DNA from: CAZDBA01 sp965224765
Lineage (GTDB): Bacteria; Planctomycetota; Planctomycetia; Pirellulales; Pirellulaceae
NCBI GenBank assembly: GCA_965224765.1
Contig: CBDDAC010000024.1
Location: 124,001-188,000, forward strand
Length of the DNA stretch: 64,000 bases
Direction: 5' to 3'
The notes beneath the pieces are model-generated. The model saw only the letters and a list, made by a program, of their open reading frames with translations. It was not told the origin of the DNA and made no database searches. Numbering within the stretch: position 1 is the first letter of the stretch; each line of letters begins with the position of its first letter. The position numbers and the translations under genes are program-made. Of this stretch, positions 25,264 through 33,581 are shown one piece after another.

Positions 25264-25562
25264 GACTTTCCCCGGGAAGATTTCCCCGGGAAAGTCAGGC
25301 CGCCAAATATGACAGCTGAAATCTACAGACCTTTCCTTGAAGACCCTTCAAAGAGAAAAACCGCAAATCCGCTTTCGCGTGTTTGTGCGTTCCCTCGGAT
25401 TCGTGATTGATAAATCACACAATCGCGGAGCGTCTCGACTCCGCTATTTCGCATTCACGCAAAACCGCAAATGCGGTTGCTAAAAAGCTTACATAATTGG
25501 CCAGAACTCAATACCGCTTTGGCTGTTTTGAGCAAACCCTCAAACCCGCCTTTTCGGGTTTG
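25264..25562. repeat. Second cluster of hairpins upstream of parA
   Basis: GACTTTCCC with GGGAAAGTC (25264-25296, with inner CCCGGG copies); GTGATT-GATA-AATCAC (25403-25418); GCGGAG with CTCCGC (25425-25444); AACCGC-AAAT-GCGGTT (25463-25478); and CAAACCCG-CCTTTT-CGGGTTTG (25541-25562). AAAACCGCAAAT also recurs at 25357. The region has no gene and precedes the partition operon, so it may include the centromere-like site. Confidence 0.7.
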
Positions 25563-25666
25563 TGCAAATAAGTATTTGACCATTGCCGCAAAGCCTGATA
25601 CTCGGAGTTTCGCTAACGCGTAATCGCTGGATTGCACGTCCCCGCAAACACGAACCACGGCTTGTC

Positions 25667-26311
25667 ATGCGAATCAGTTTTTTGAATCAAAAAGGTGGCG
25701 TTGGCAAAACTACACTGGCGGTCAATGTGGCCGATGCACTGGCCCGTCATCACGACAAACGTGTCTTACTGATTGATGCAGACCCGCAAGGCAGTGCGAT
25801 CACATGGGCCGCTATCCGCAACCAAAAACACAGCAAGCTATTGTTTCCTGTTGTTTCTTTAACGACCGATGCCATCCAAAAAGAAATTAAGCTTCTCGGC
25901 AATGATTTTGATTGTGTCGTTATCGATGGACCACCACGGATCAACAAAGTTGTGGCCGCCACCATCATGGCCAGCGATATGGTTGTCGTGCCCATTCAGC
26001 CATCAGCCTACGACATTTGGGCCACAGAAGAAATCAATGACATGATCGAGCTTGCCAAAGAATCAAAACCAAATCTCAAGTCAATGTTTGTCATCAATAT
26101 GAAAGTTAAAAACTCAGTCTTGGGGCGGGATGTTCACGATGCACTCAAGAAATACCCACGCCCAATAGCCAAGACAGAAATCACCAACACGATGTCGTTT
26201 AAACGCTCTGTTGGTGCAGGGAAATCGGTGTTGCAATCCGCACCAAAATCAAGTGCCACCCAAGAAATCAACGCACTGGTCAAAGAAATCAAGAGGATTT
26301 GTAATGGGTAA
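25667..26311 (+). CDS. parA: ParA-type partition ATPase
   Basis: About 214 residues from ATG at 25667. Deviant Walker A KGGVGKTT at residues 9-16 (FLNQKGGVGKTTLAVNVA), switch I region LLIDADPQGSA, Walker B VVIDGPP, and PIQPSAYDIWA. There is no N-terminal HTH, so it is the short type Ib form, which normally pairs with a small ribbon-helix-helix centromere protein, just as found next. It drives segregation of the extrachromosomal form. Confidence 0.92.
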   Translation: MRISFLNQKGGVGKTTLAVNVADALARHHDKRVLLIDADPQGSAITWAAIRNQKHSKLLFPVVSLTTDAIQKEIKLLGNDFDCVVIDGPPRINKVVAATIMASDMVVVPIQPSAYDIWATEEINDMIELAKESKPNLKSMFVINMKVKNSVLGRDVHDALKKYPRPIAKTEITNTMSFKRSVGAGKSVLQSAPKSSATQEINALVKEIKRICNG

Positions 26312-26531
26312 CGACGAATCATTCCCCGTTAAACCGCCACATGATTATTCGCCGCGAGTTACCGAGGCCTACGATGGATTGCTCACCAAGCAGGAGCCGA
26401 CCAAACGAATTTGTGTTGATCTTCCCCTGTCACTTCACACACGAGTTAAAATCGGCTGCGTCAAAGAGAACGTGAGTATTACGCAAATTCTTCGCGATTA
26501 TCTGGAAAAGAAATTTCCCGAGATCGATTAG
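26304..26531 (+). CDS. Small ribbon-helix-helix protein, likely centromere-binding partner of ParA
   Basis: 75 residues from ATG at 26304, overlapping the parA 3' end by eight bases in another frame. The C-terminal 45 residues (KRICVDLPLSLHTRVKIGCV, then ENVSITQILRDYLEKKF) fit an RHH/Arc fold: a strand then two helices. The N-terminus is flexible, as in ParG-like proteins that stimulate ParA. Position and size support the role; sequence alone would also allow a simple repressor. Confidence 0.72.
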   Translation: MGNDESFPVKPPHDYSPRVTEAYDGLLTKQEPTKRICVDLPLSLHTRVKIGCVKENVSITQILRDYLEKKFPEID

Positions 26532-26590
26532 GCTTTTCAGTCGCCTTTTAAAAAAACGATTCTCGATAGCCTTACAGAGCCGCGAGCGAT

Positions 26591-26615
26591 TTTTTGGTAG
26601 CGATCTACCCAAAAA
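26591..26615. promoter_or_regulatory. Inverted repeat upstream of the relaxase; candidate oriT element
   Basis: TTTTTGGTAG-CGAT-CTACCCAAAAA, a nearly perfect hairpin with a four-base loop. Mobilization origins of MobF systems lie just upstream of the relaxase and contain such repeats. TGCTATAG at 26769-26776, just before the relaxase start, loosely resembles the nic region of R388-type elements. Weak prediction. Confidence 0.35.
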
Positions 26616-26780
26616 GGAAACGTCATACCTCAGTGATCAGCTCTCGGCCACTGGCGGGCCATTATTTCTATGCTGCGTGCCACGCCGTTTTTTCAAATCG
26701 CGTTCGGTAGACTCATTGAGTGGTGTTGTTTCATTTTGGAGCGTCATCATCCGTTAACAAGTTTGTGCTATAGGTGAGTC

Positions 26781-29531
26781 ATGAGAGTTTTTCACCAAAA
26801 GAGTGCCGAGCGAGGAAAAGAATACTACGCGGCCAGTGACTATTACGAAAATGGTCCCGAGCAACTCAAAGGCCAGTGGATTGGTACGGGTGCAGAATTG
26901 CTCGGTCTGCACGGTGAAATTGAAAAATCCCATTTTGATCGCATTGTGGATAACCTGCATCCATTTGAAAACAAGAAACTAACCCAGCGAAACCATGCCA
27001 ATCGCCGTGTTCTAACTGACATTACGTTTTCAGCTCCCAAGTCCGTTTCGATTCTGTTTGGCGTTACGGGGGATTATGCTATTGCGGGTGCCGTCCAAGA
27101 GGCTGCCAGCGAAACATTTGGCGATCTTGAGCAGGATGCCCAAACCCGTGTTAACCATCGGCGTGGCGAACTCACTTTTCGTCCGACCAAAAACATTGTT
27201 GGCGGTCTCTGGCTACACCTAACCGGGAGGCCGGAACCTGACGAAAAGATTGGAACTCACCCTGATATGCAGCTTCATGTGCATGGTGCGGTTCTCAATG
27301 CAACCTACGATTGGACAAAAAATCGCTGGACAGCGGTTGATCTGTCCAAGGCAGTGCGTGACTCGGGCTATTACGAGGCATTATTCATGAATCGTCTGGC
27401 AACCAAAATCAAGCATCTCGGTTACACGGTGCAGCGGAGTGAGTACAATTTTGAGATTGCCGGAATCACAAGGGAAACCATTGAGAAATTTTCCCGGCGT
27501 AGTGAGAAGATTAACCGGCTAGTTGCCGATGGCACGGCTGAGAAAATCGCAGCTCGCGAAAAAATCTCAATGCCAGAGGCCAAAGACAGGCTTGGAGCCA
27601 TGTCTCGCAAAGAAAAAACAAGCCAGTATTCAATCGAGGAGTTGCCAGAAATTTGGCGGCAACGACTCAGTGAACAAGAGTCCCAGCAAATTGAAAAAAT
27701 ACTTGGAGGTGAAGTGAAGCCAGCCAAGAAGCAGGTAACTGCTGAGCAATCTGTTCTGTATTCTAAACAACACAGTTTTGAACGTCATTCGGTGATTCGC
27801 CAGCGGCAGCTACTCAAAGATGCACTTCGGTATGGGATTGGCGAAGTTAGCAGCGATGAGATATTCGGGGCTGTCGAGAAACAAGTATGGATTCGTGATG
27901 GCGATGGGGCAGACATGCTTATCTCGACACCAGAAATTCTCAAAGAAGAGCAGCAGCTAATGGCTTTCGCCCGAAACGGACGAGGCAGCGTTCGGCCACT
28001 TGCCTTGGACCACGTTATTGAGCGTGACTGGCTGAGTGATGAACAAAAGCATGCCGTTACAGGTTTGCTGGATTCAAGGGACCGTGTGCAAATTCTCGCT
28101 GGCCGTGCCGGAGTTGGCAAAACCACACTCATGGCAGAAGCCATCTCGGCCATTGAGAAAAACGGAAGTCAGGTTACGGTGCTGGCACCCACTGCCGAAG
28201 CCGCTCACGACGTTCTGGCCAAAGAAGGGTTTGATGCAGAAACGCTGGCCGCGTTTCTGGTCAACAAGCGTGTGCAGCAGCAAGCTGCTGGCGGCGTGAT
28301 CTGGGTGGATGAAGCGGGGCTGGCTGGTATGCAAGACATCACCAAGCTGGCCCGTATTGCGGATCAGCTGGATGCACGAATCATTCTTAGCGGTGACAGC
28401 CGCCAGCACAAAGCGGTTTCACGGGGAAAACCGCTGGCCCTGCTAGAATCAGAAGCGGGAATCAAACCGAAAATTGTTTCCAAAATCAGGCGGCAAGAAC
28501 GAGCTGATTACCGTGAAGCGGTGGAGCTTCTTAGCCGGGGTGAGGTGGCAGCCGGGTTTGAGCAACTTGATTCACTGGGGTTTGTGCACCAAATCGCCGA
28601 TGAACAACGGTATCAACAGCTGGCAAAAGATTATGCCAATTCCATCGAATGCGGTAAATCAACACTGGTAATCGCACCCACCCATGCCGAACGAGCCATC
28701 GTCAATGAGGCCATTCGTGATGAACTGAAAAAGCGGGGGCACATTCACCATGACCAGCGAAATATCGGCATGCTTAAATCCAAACGGCTCACCGAAGCCG
28801 AAAGAACCGATACGCACTGTTATCAAGTGGATGATGTGATTGAGTTTGTGACTCGTGGCAAGGGCGGATTCAAAACCGGTGAGCGGTTAACGGTCGTGAA
28901 GGTTGAAGGGAAGCGAGTGATTGCCCGCAGCAGTAAGGGGTTTGTGGAAGTGCCGCTCAATTCGCCGCGATCGTTTGACGTGTATCGTTGGCAGGAGGCG
29001 GAGTTTGCGGCAGGGGATCAGATTCGGATTACCAAGCGAGATAAAGCCAATAAGCTTTATAACGGCACCATCGTTTCACTGGATGGATTTGATGGACAAG
29101 GAAGACTGGTTTTAAGCAACGGAAAAACCATTTCACCCGAGTGGGGGCATATTGATTACGCGGCAACCATCACCTCTCATGCCAGCCAAGGAAAAACCTA
29201 TGACCGGGTTCTGGTGGCACAGAGCAGTGTATCGTTTCCCGCGTCCAGTCCTGAGCAGATTTACGTGACAGCCAGCCGAGGCCGTCAGCAGATTGATGTT
29301 TACACGGACGATGCGGAGGGACTTCGCCAAGCCATTGAGAGAAAGCGGCCCGAAATGTCTGCAACCGCCTTAAAAGCCAAGTCAGAATCCAGCCGCTCAC
29401 TGGTCAGACGAACCGTTGAATTGCGGCTGCGAGCAAAACAGGCCATTAAGAAACAGTTGCAATCAGTGCAAGGCTGGCTACAACACCGTAAGCGTCCACA
29501 GTCACGGTTATTGACGTTAGTCCTATTCTGA
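26781..29531 (+). CDS. MobF-type relaxase-helicase (TrwC/TraI family), 3' end altered by IS66
   Basis: Nicks and unwinds DNA for conjugative mobilization. 916 residues. The relaxase domain (about 1-290) has the paired tyrosines KEYYAASDYY at 14-22, FSAPKSVSILFG, and the metal-binding DMQLHVHGAVLN near 165-177. The helicase domain (about 400-880) has Walker A AGRAGVGKTT at about 438-447, a DEAG Walker B (VIWVDEAGLAGM), SGDSRQHKAV, KIRRQERADYR and SHASQGKTYDRV. The last 14 codons come from the IS66 left end. Before insertion the gene would have read nine more codons and stopped at TGA 32217-32219. Loss affects only the tail, so the enzyme may still work. No coupling protein or secretion genes are present. 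Confidence 0.93.
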   Translation: MRVFHQKSAERGKEYYAASDYYENGPEQLKGQWIGTGAELLGLHGEIEKSHFDRIVDNLHPFENKKLTQRNHANRRVLTDITFSAPKSVSILFGVTGDYAIAGAVQEAASETFGDLEQDAQTRVNHRRGELTFRPTKNIVGGLWLHLTGRPEPDEKIGTHPDMQLHVHGAVLNATYDWTKNRWTAVDLSKAVRDSGYYEALFMNRLATKIKHLGYTVQRSEYNFEIAGITRETIEKFSRRSEKINRLVADGTAEKIAAREKISMPEAKDRLGAMSRKEKTSQYSIEELPEIWRQRLSEQESQQIEKILGGEVKPAKKQVTAEQSVLYSKQHSFERHSVIRQRQLLKDALRYGIGEVSSDEIFGAVEKQVWIRDGDGADMLISTPEILKEEQQLMAFARNGRGSVRPLALDHVIERDWLSDEQKHAVTGLLDSRDRVQILAGRAGVGKTTLMAEAISAIEKNGSQVTVLAPTAEAAHDVLAKEGFDAETLAAFLVNKRVQQQAAGGVIWVDEAGLAGMQDITKLARIADQLDARIILSGDSRQHKAVSRGKPLALLESEAGIKPKIVSKIRRQERADYREAVELLSRGEVAAGFEQLDSLGFVHQIADEQRYQQLAKDYANSIECGKSTLVIAPTHAERAIVNEAIRDELKKRGHIHHDQRNIGMLKSKRLTEAERTDTHCYQVDDVIEFVTRGKGGFKTGERLTVVKVEGKRVIARSSKGFVEVPLNSPRSFDVYRWQEAEFAAGDQIRITKRDKANKLYNGTIVSLDGFDGQGRLVLSNGKTISPEWGHIDYAATITSHASQGKTYDRVLVAQSSVSFPASSPEQIYVTASRGRQQIDVYTDDAEGLRQAIERKRPEMSATALKAKSESSRSLVRRTVELRLRAKQAIKKQLQSVQGWLQHRKRPQSRLLTLVLF

Positions 29532-29552
29532 TTGATTTCCTTGTGGGAGATC

Positions 29553-29960
29553 ATGATGTCAGGTATTTCGAAAAAAGAACGAGTTAAACTTTGGGTTGAG
29601 CGATTGAACCGGCAAAGCTCGTCTGGCGACTCAATTGCTAAATTCTGTGCCGCCGAAGGAATCTCGGTTCCTTCTTTTTATCAGTGGAAACGTCGCCTTG
29701 CTGCGTCGGTTAAGACGCGATCCAATCGACGACCAAGCAGTCAGCCGGTCAGCGTTGCCAAGGCGTCTTTTGCGGAAATTCAGATCGTTGACCAACCCTC
29801 GCCAGCAATCGTTTCCCTTCCTGGTGAAATCAGCATTCAACTGGGCCGCGATCCGCAGATTGCCGGCAACATTATTGACCGTGTCTTGCGACACTCACTT
29901 GGCGATCATCTCAATCCTCGCCGTGGTGATCGCCCCCGCTCAACCGAAAGTGAGTCGTAA
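29553..29960 (+). CDS. tnpA: IS66 accessory protein TnpA
   Basis: About 135 residues from ATG at 29553 with GGGAG upstream. The helix-turn-helix segment WVERLNRQSSSGDSIAKFCA, followed by VPSFYQWKRRL, is the IS66 Orf1 hallmark. Needed with TnpB for transposition. Stops two bases before tnpB. Confidence 0.88.
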   Translation: MMSGISKKERVKLWVERLNRQSSSGDSIAKFCAAEGISVPSFYQWKRRLAASVKTRSNRRPSSQPVSVAKASFAEIQIVDQPSPAIVSLPGEISIQLGRDPQIAGNIIDRVLRHSLGDHLNPRRGDRPRSTESES

Positions 29961-29962
29961 TC

Positions 29963-30313
29963 ATGTTCACGCCGTCTACAGGAGCGAAGATATTTGTCCA
30001 CACCGAAGTGACGGACATGCGAAAAGGATTCTCGGGTCTTTCAGCCATCATCCGTGAAGCATTCAAAGCAGACCCGACCGACGGAAGCTTGTTCGTCTTT
30101 ATCAATCGACGACGCGATCGAATGAAGCTACTGCAATTCTCCGATGGCGGCTTTTGGCTGTTCTACCGTCTTCTTGAATCCGGCACCTTTGAGTCACTTC
30201 GAACCGACGGCAATTCAGTGAAACTCCGAATCGATGCCATGGAACTTTCGATGCTGCTCTCAGGCGTGTCGTTGGCCCAGGCGAGAAAAAGAAGAAAGCG
30301 ATACTCTGCCTGA
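29963..30313 (+). CDS. tnpB: IS66 Orf2-like accessory protein TnpB
   Basis: 116 residues with the family signature VTDMRKGFSGLSAIIREAF, then GSLFVFINRRRDRMKLLQF and GGFWLFYRLLESGTF. Full length. Two bases separate it from tnpA. Confidence 0.95.
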   Translation: MFTPSTGAKIFVHTEVTDMRKGFSGLSAIIREAFKADPTDGSLFVFINRRRDRMKLLQFSDGGFWLFYRLLESGTFESLRTDGNSVKLRIDAMELSMLLSGVSLAQARKRRKRYSA

Positions 30314-30392
30314 TAAAAAAATCTGCGACTATTTCCCAAAAAGGTTCGATTCGGTCTTGCTAGCCGTTTCGAACCTTTTTATCTTTAACCCC

Positions 30393-32144
30393 ATGCAAGA
30401 CCCTGCCAAACTTTCGAAACAACAACTGCTTGAGCTACTGGCTAAAAAAGACCAACAACTGCTGATCCAAGACGACACCGTCAAGCAACTTCTGGCGAAA
30501 CTTGATGCCCAAGAAAAGGCCTATCTTAAACTCTGGCAAGAACGCTTTGGTGCCAAGAGCGAACGCTACATCGCTGATCCGGATCAACTCAAAATCGACT
30601 TCGGCGACACCGCTGAATCTGCCGACGCTGCTGACGGCCTGCATGAAGCGATCGAAGAAGCCGACCTGATCCCGGCCCACAAGCGTCGCAAGCCAAAAAA
30701 GAAACACCAAGGCTTGCCGGCACACTTACGCCGCGAAGTCGAAATCGTTGACGTCGAAGAGGCCGCGAAGGCTTGCGGCATCCACGGAGAAAAGCAACTG
30801 CTTCCCGAGTCCATGTGGGACGTCCGCGAAAAACTAATCGCCATTCCGGCATCCTACACCGTGCTTGTTCGGAAGTACAAGAAATACGCTTGCCAGGGAC
30901 AGCCTCAATGCGGCATCGTTTCTCCCGAGCGACCGACAGGCATCGTCGAAGGCGACAAGTACGATACTTCGGTGGCGGCGCAAATCATCTCGCATAAATA
31001 TGCTTATCATCTTCCGCTTTATCGTCTGCAAGACATGTTTGCCGGCAGCGGCTGGACGCCTTCGCGCAGCACGATGCTCAACATCCTGATCGGTTGCCAC
31101 TTCATCATCGAGCCGTTGTTGACTTACTTTCGGCAAACCTTGCAAGCCGATTCGATTATCGCTTGTGATGAAACGGGCGTGACGCTCTTGTACCCGAAAG
31201 TGCCTCCCGATTTTGACTTAAACGATCCCAAGCAAAAACGTGCAGCGGAAGTCTACGCCAAAGCACTCGCCGAAAACAAACCAAGCATCAACGCGAAGAT
31301 GTGGGCTTATCGGGGAGCAAGCGTCAAGCTGAACGTGTTCGATTTTACGGTCAGCCGTCATCGCGACGGCCCGAATTTGTTTTTTGAAAATTACTCAGGT
31401 ACGATCCTTGGCGATTGTTGGCACGGGTTCGGTGCGATTGCAACTGAATCCAAGGGCGTGATCGTGCGTGCTGCTTGCAACAGTCACGCGCGTCGCAAGT
31501 TCGAGGACGCCAAGGACTATCCAGCAGACCGTCGCAAGTGGATGCAGTGGTATCAAGACTTGTTCGACATAGAAACCGAAGCCAAACGTTTACCCGACGA
31601 GCAACGGACGGCTTTACGGCATGCGAAAGCAAAACCGATTTGGGACTTGATGCGAGCGGAGCTTGATTCGGTCAACGATCCAACGGAGCAAGTCGTGTTG
31701 CCCAAGAGCGATTTACGCAAGGCGCTGAATTACGCTCGCAATCACTGGACGGAGTTAACGCGTTATCTCGATGATCCGAAGTTGGCCGCGGATAACAACG
31801 AATGTGAACAGCTGATGAAACAGATCGGGCTGGGAAGAAAGAACTGGCTGTTTTGTGGAAGCATCGCAGGCGGCGAACGCAACGCCGGATTCATGACCTT
31901 AGTCAGCAGTGCCCACCGAAACGATCTCGATGTTTGGGCTTACGTGAACGACGTCTTGAAACGGCTGTTGGCTGGCGAGACGAATTACCAACCGATGCTG
32001 CCTTGGGTTTGGGCCAAAGAACATCCAGACTCCATTCGCCAGTTCAGGAAAGATGAACGTCGAGACCGAGAGGTTCGAAAAACAGAAAAACGAGCCAACC
32101 GAAGACTAAAAAAAGCCAGACAAGCCAAACTAAAAAATCGCTAG
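30393..32144 (+). CDS. tnpC: IS66 transposase TnpC
   Basis: DDE transposase, about 583 residues from ATG at 30393; the open frame before that overlaps tnpB and is not expected to be used. An N-terminal coiled coil (KLSKQQLLELLAKKDQQLL) precedes the FGAKSERY motif. A zinc-ribbon-like stretch (KYACQGQPQCG) follows. The DDE core includes DSIIACDETGVTLLYP, ILGDCWHGFGAI and the final Glu in DNNECEQLMKQIGLGRKNWLFCGS. Complete and apparently functional. Confidence 0.94.
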   Translation: MQDPAKLSKQQLLELLAKKDQQLLIQDDTVKQLLAKLDAQEKAYLKLWQERFGAKSERYIADPDQLKIDFGDTAESADAADGLHEAIEEADLIPAHKRRKPKKKHQGLPAHLRREVEIVDVEEAAKACGIHGEKQLLPESMWDVREKLIAIPASYTVLVRKYKKYACQGQPQCGIVSPERPTGIVEGDKYDTSVAAQIISHKYAYHLPLYRLQDMFAGSGWTPSRSTMLNILIGCHFIIEPLLTYFRQTLQADSIIACDETGVTLLYPKVPPDFDLNDPKQKRAAEVYAKALAENKPSINAKMWAYRGASVKLNVFDFTVSRHRDGPNLFFENYSGTILGDCWHGFGAIATESKGVIVRAACNSHARRKFEDAKDYPADRRKWMQWYQDLFDIETEAKRLPDEQRTALRHAKAKPIWDLMRAELDSVNDPTEQVVLPKSDLRKALNYARNHWTELTRYLDDPKLAADNNECEQLMKQIGLGRKNWLFCGSIAGGERNAGFMTLVSSAHRNDLDVWAYVNDVLKRLLAGETNYQPMLPWVWAKEHPDSIRQFRKDERRDREVRKTEKRANRRLKKARQAKLKNR

Positions 32145-32216
32145 TCAAGAGCGATACCGAAACCGTGCTCCTGTACGCTTACACAACACCAGCCCAACCA
32201 ACAGGCCAGAGAAATA

Positions 32217-32611
32217 TGAACCCTAATGAATCAACGAGTATTCTCGAACGCTTCAGCAATAGCGAGCCAGATGAAACCCTTTATCAATCCGAGGGCGACT
32301 ATAAGGCTTTTGGGATTTCACGACACGCGATTTCACTTAATTGCATTACTCGCGATGGAAACCAGACTGGTATCTCATGGTCCCTTTATAGCGATGCTCG
32401 TTACGACCCGGCACAAGGCATCGTCGTTGAGTTTTCGCACAAGGTTGTGAAGATTCAAGGCGGTCAACTACTCTCGCTTTACCAGTACATCTTGGGCAAC
32501 CGGGTTACCTTCGTTGCCGAAGCTGACCGGGCGACCAAAAAACTGAACTCACAAGATCAAGAGCCCGTTGTTGCCAGCCTGAAAGTTGAGGATCGTGGAA
32601 ACCAAATCTGA
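32217..32611 (+). CDS. Small protein of unknown function following the relaxase gene
   Basis: 131 residues from ATG at 32217 (MNPNESTSILERF). Beta-rich middle (AISLNCITRDGNQTGISWSLY); no motif recognised and no signal peptide. Its ATG overlapped the original relaxase stop as ATGA before the IS66 arrived, so it was translationally coupled to the relaxase and is likely part of the mobilization unit. It now lies just after the IS right end. Confidence 0.65.
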
Positions 32612-32638
32612 ACTAGGGCAATTTGAACTGGCGAATTA

Positions 32639-32902
32639 ATGCACCCAATAAACTTTCACTGGCAGTGGGTGTTTCTTATCATTGCCGGTTGGATCAACCG
32701 AAACCAGCAAGAGGCCATTGAATCTACAACTGTCCACCAATATCTTGAGCATTGTCACGAAGAACGAAATCATAAGGGGCTAAACAACCAGCTGATTGAT
32801 GGAGCCTCTGTGGAGGATTCACCAAACGATGGTGACACGATTTCCATTGAGTGCCGACAACGACTTGGTGGAATGCTCAAGCACTACAGCAGGGCCGCTT
32901 GA
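32639..32902 (+). pseudogene. C-terminal remnant of an integrase-core transposase
   Basis: From about 32700 the translation reads HQYLEHCHEERNHKGLNNQL, then a spacer and RQRLGGMLKHYSRAA. This matches the end of rve-type transposases of the sort common in planctomycetes (HYHxERNHQGL, RERLGGLL). The catalytic DDE domain is missing. The first 20 residues of the frame look unrelated, so the join is degenerate. It lies near the right edge of the integrated element. Nothing is seen in 32903-33116. Confidence 0.65.
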
Positions 32903-33116
32903 CCAAATTGGCAACTTCCAACTCGCTCATTTTCGCGCTACCGCCGTGCGCAGACTTCCAGAAATCATCAGTCGCAAGCTGTTTCTCCAGAAGGCGATCC
33001 GTGCAATCGTCTCAAATCCAATCATGATTCTGTATGGACAACCCGAGATTTCTCGTTGCGAACCACTCGGCTGACTTATTGGACCCTACGGCCTACCTAA
33101 CGCAGTCACAGTTCTT

Positions 33117-33563
33117 TTACCCATCGGCACGCAAAAAATCCCAAATACCAAGAAGTTCCTTCTCAGCTCGTTCCGACTCAAATTCTATCCAAAGATCAAT
33201 CGTAAAATCATCTACATCCAATGAGTATTTTTTTCCTCGCTCTAACTCAGAAATACTGATTTTGGCCTCGGCTTTCAATAACTCCGTATCCAATTTGCTT
33301 CCTATGAGCCAAGAATAGTTATCTATATTAGGCTTAATCCCTTTTCCTGGTCCTCTTGCCAGAAACCCTTGGTAACTCAACTCATAACAACCATCCTCAC
33401 CGATCAAAGCTACAGACAATTTCTCTTGTAAGTTATTTATTAGATCGATTGTTTCTAGATTTATTACGGGAGGATTTTCCTTTTCCTGTTGCACGTGAGG
33501 GCATTCAAGGACAGCCCACAAGATTAACGAACACAAACAACTCAATAAGCAATTCTTGTTCAT
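33117..33563 (-). CDS. Small exported protein, candidate immunity partner of the RHS protein
   Basis: About 148 residues from ATG at 33563; an ATG at 33578 would add five. An N-terminal hydrophobic stretch (CLLSCLCSLILWAVLEC) suggests export or a lipoprotein. The rest is acidic, mixed alpha/beta (VALIGEDGCYELSYQGFLARG, ISELERGKKYSLDVDDFTIDLW). No family recognised. It follows the RHS gene within 20 bases on the same strand, the standard place for an immunity gene, and parallels the layout at 15.3-16.9 kb. Confidence 0.65.
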   Translation of the reverse strand: MNKNCLLSCLCSLILWAVLECPHVQQEKENPPVINLETIDLINNLQEKLSVALIGEDGCYELSYQGFLARGPGKGIKPNIDNYSWLIGSKLDTELLKAEAKISISELERGKKYSLDVDDFTIDLWIEFESERAEKELLGIWDFLRADG

Positions 33564-33581
33564 TTTACTAAGTATCATCTG

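Larger units (their letters stand above)
29488..32182 (+). mobile_element. IS66-family insertion sequence, complete, with target duplication
   Basis: 2,695 bp. Imperfect terminal inverted repeats of 22 bp begin GTAAGCGT at 29488 and, on the other strand, at 32182 (17 of 22 match). The 8-bp direct duplication ACAACACC flanks it at 29480-29487 and 32183-32190, the size expected for IS66. Carries tnpA, tnpB and tnpC in order. It is inserted in the last codons of the relaxase gene. The flanks match exactly, so insertion is recent. Confidence 0.95.
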
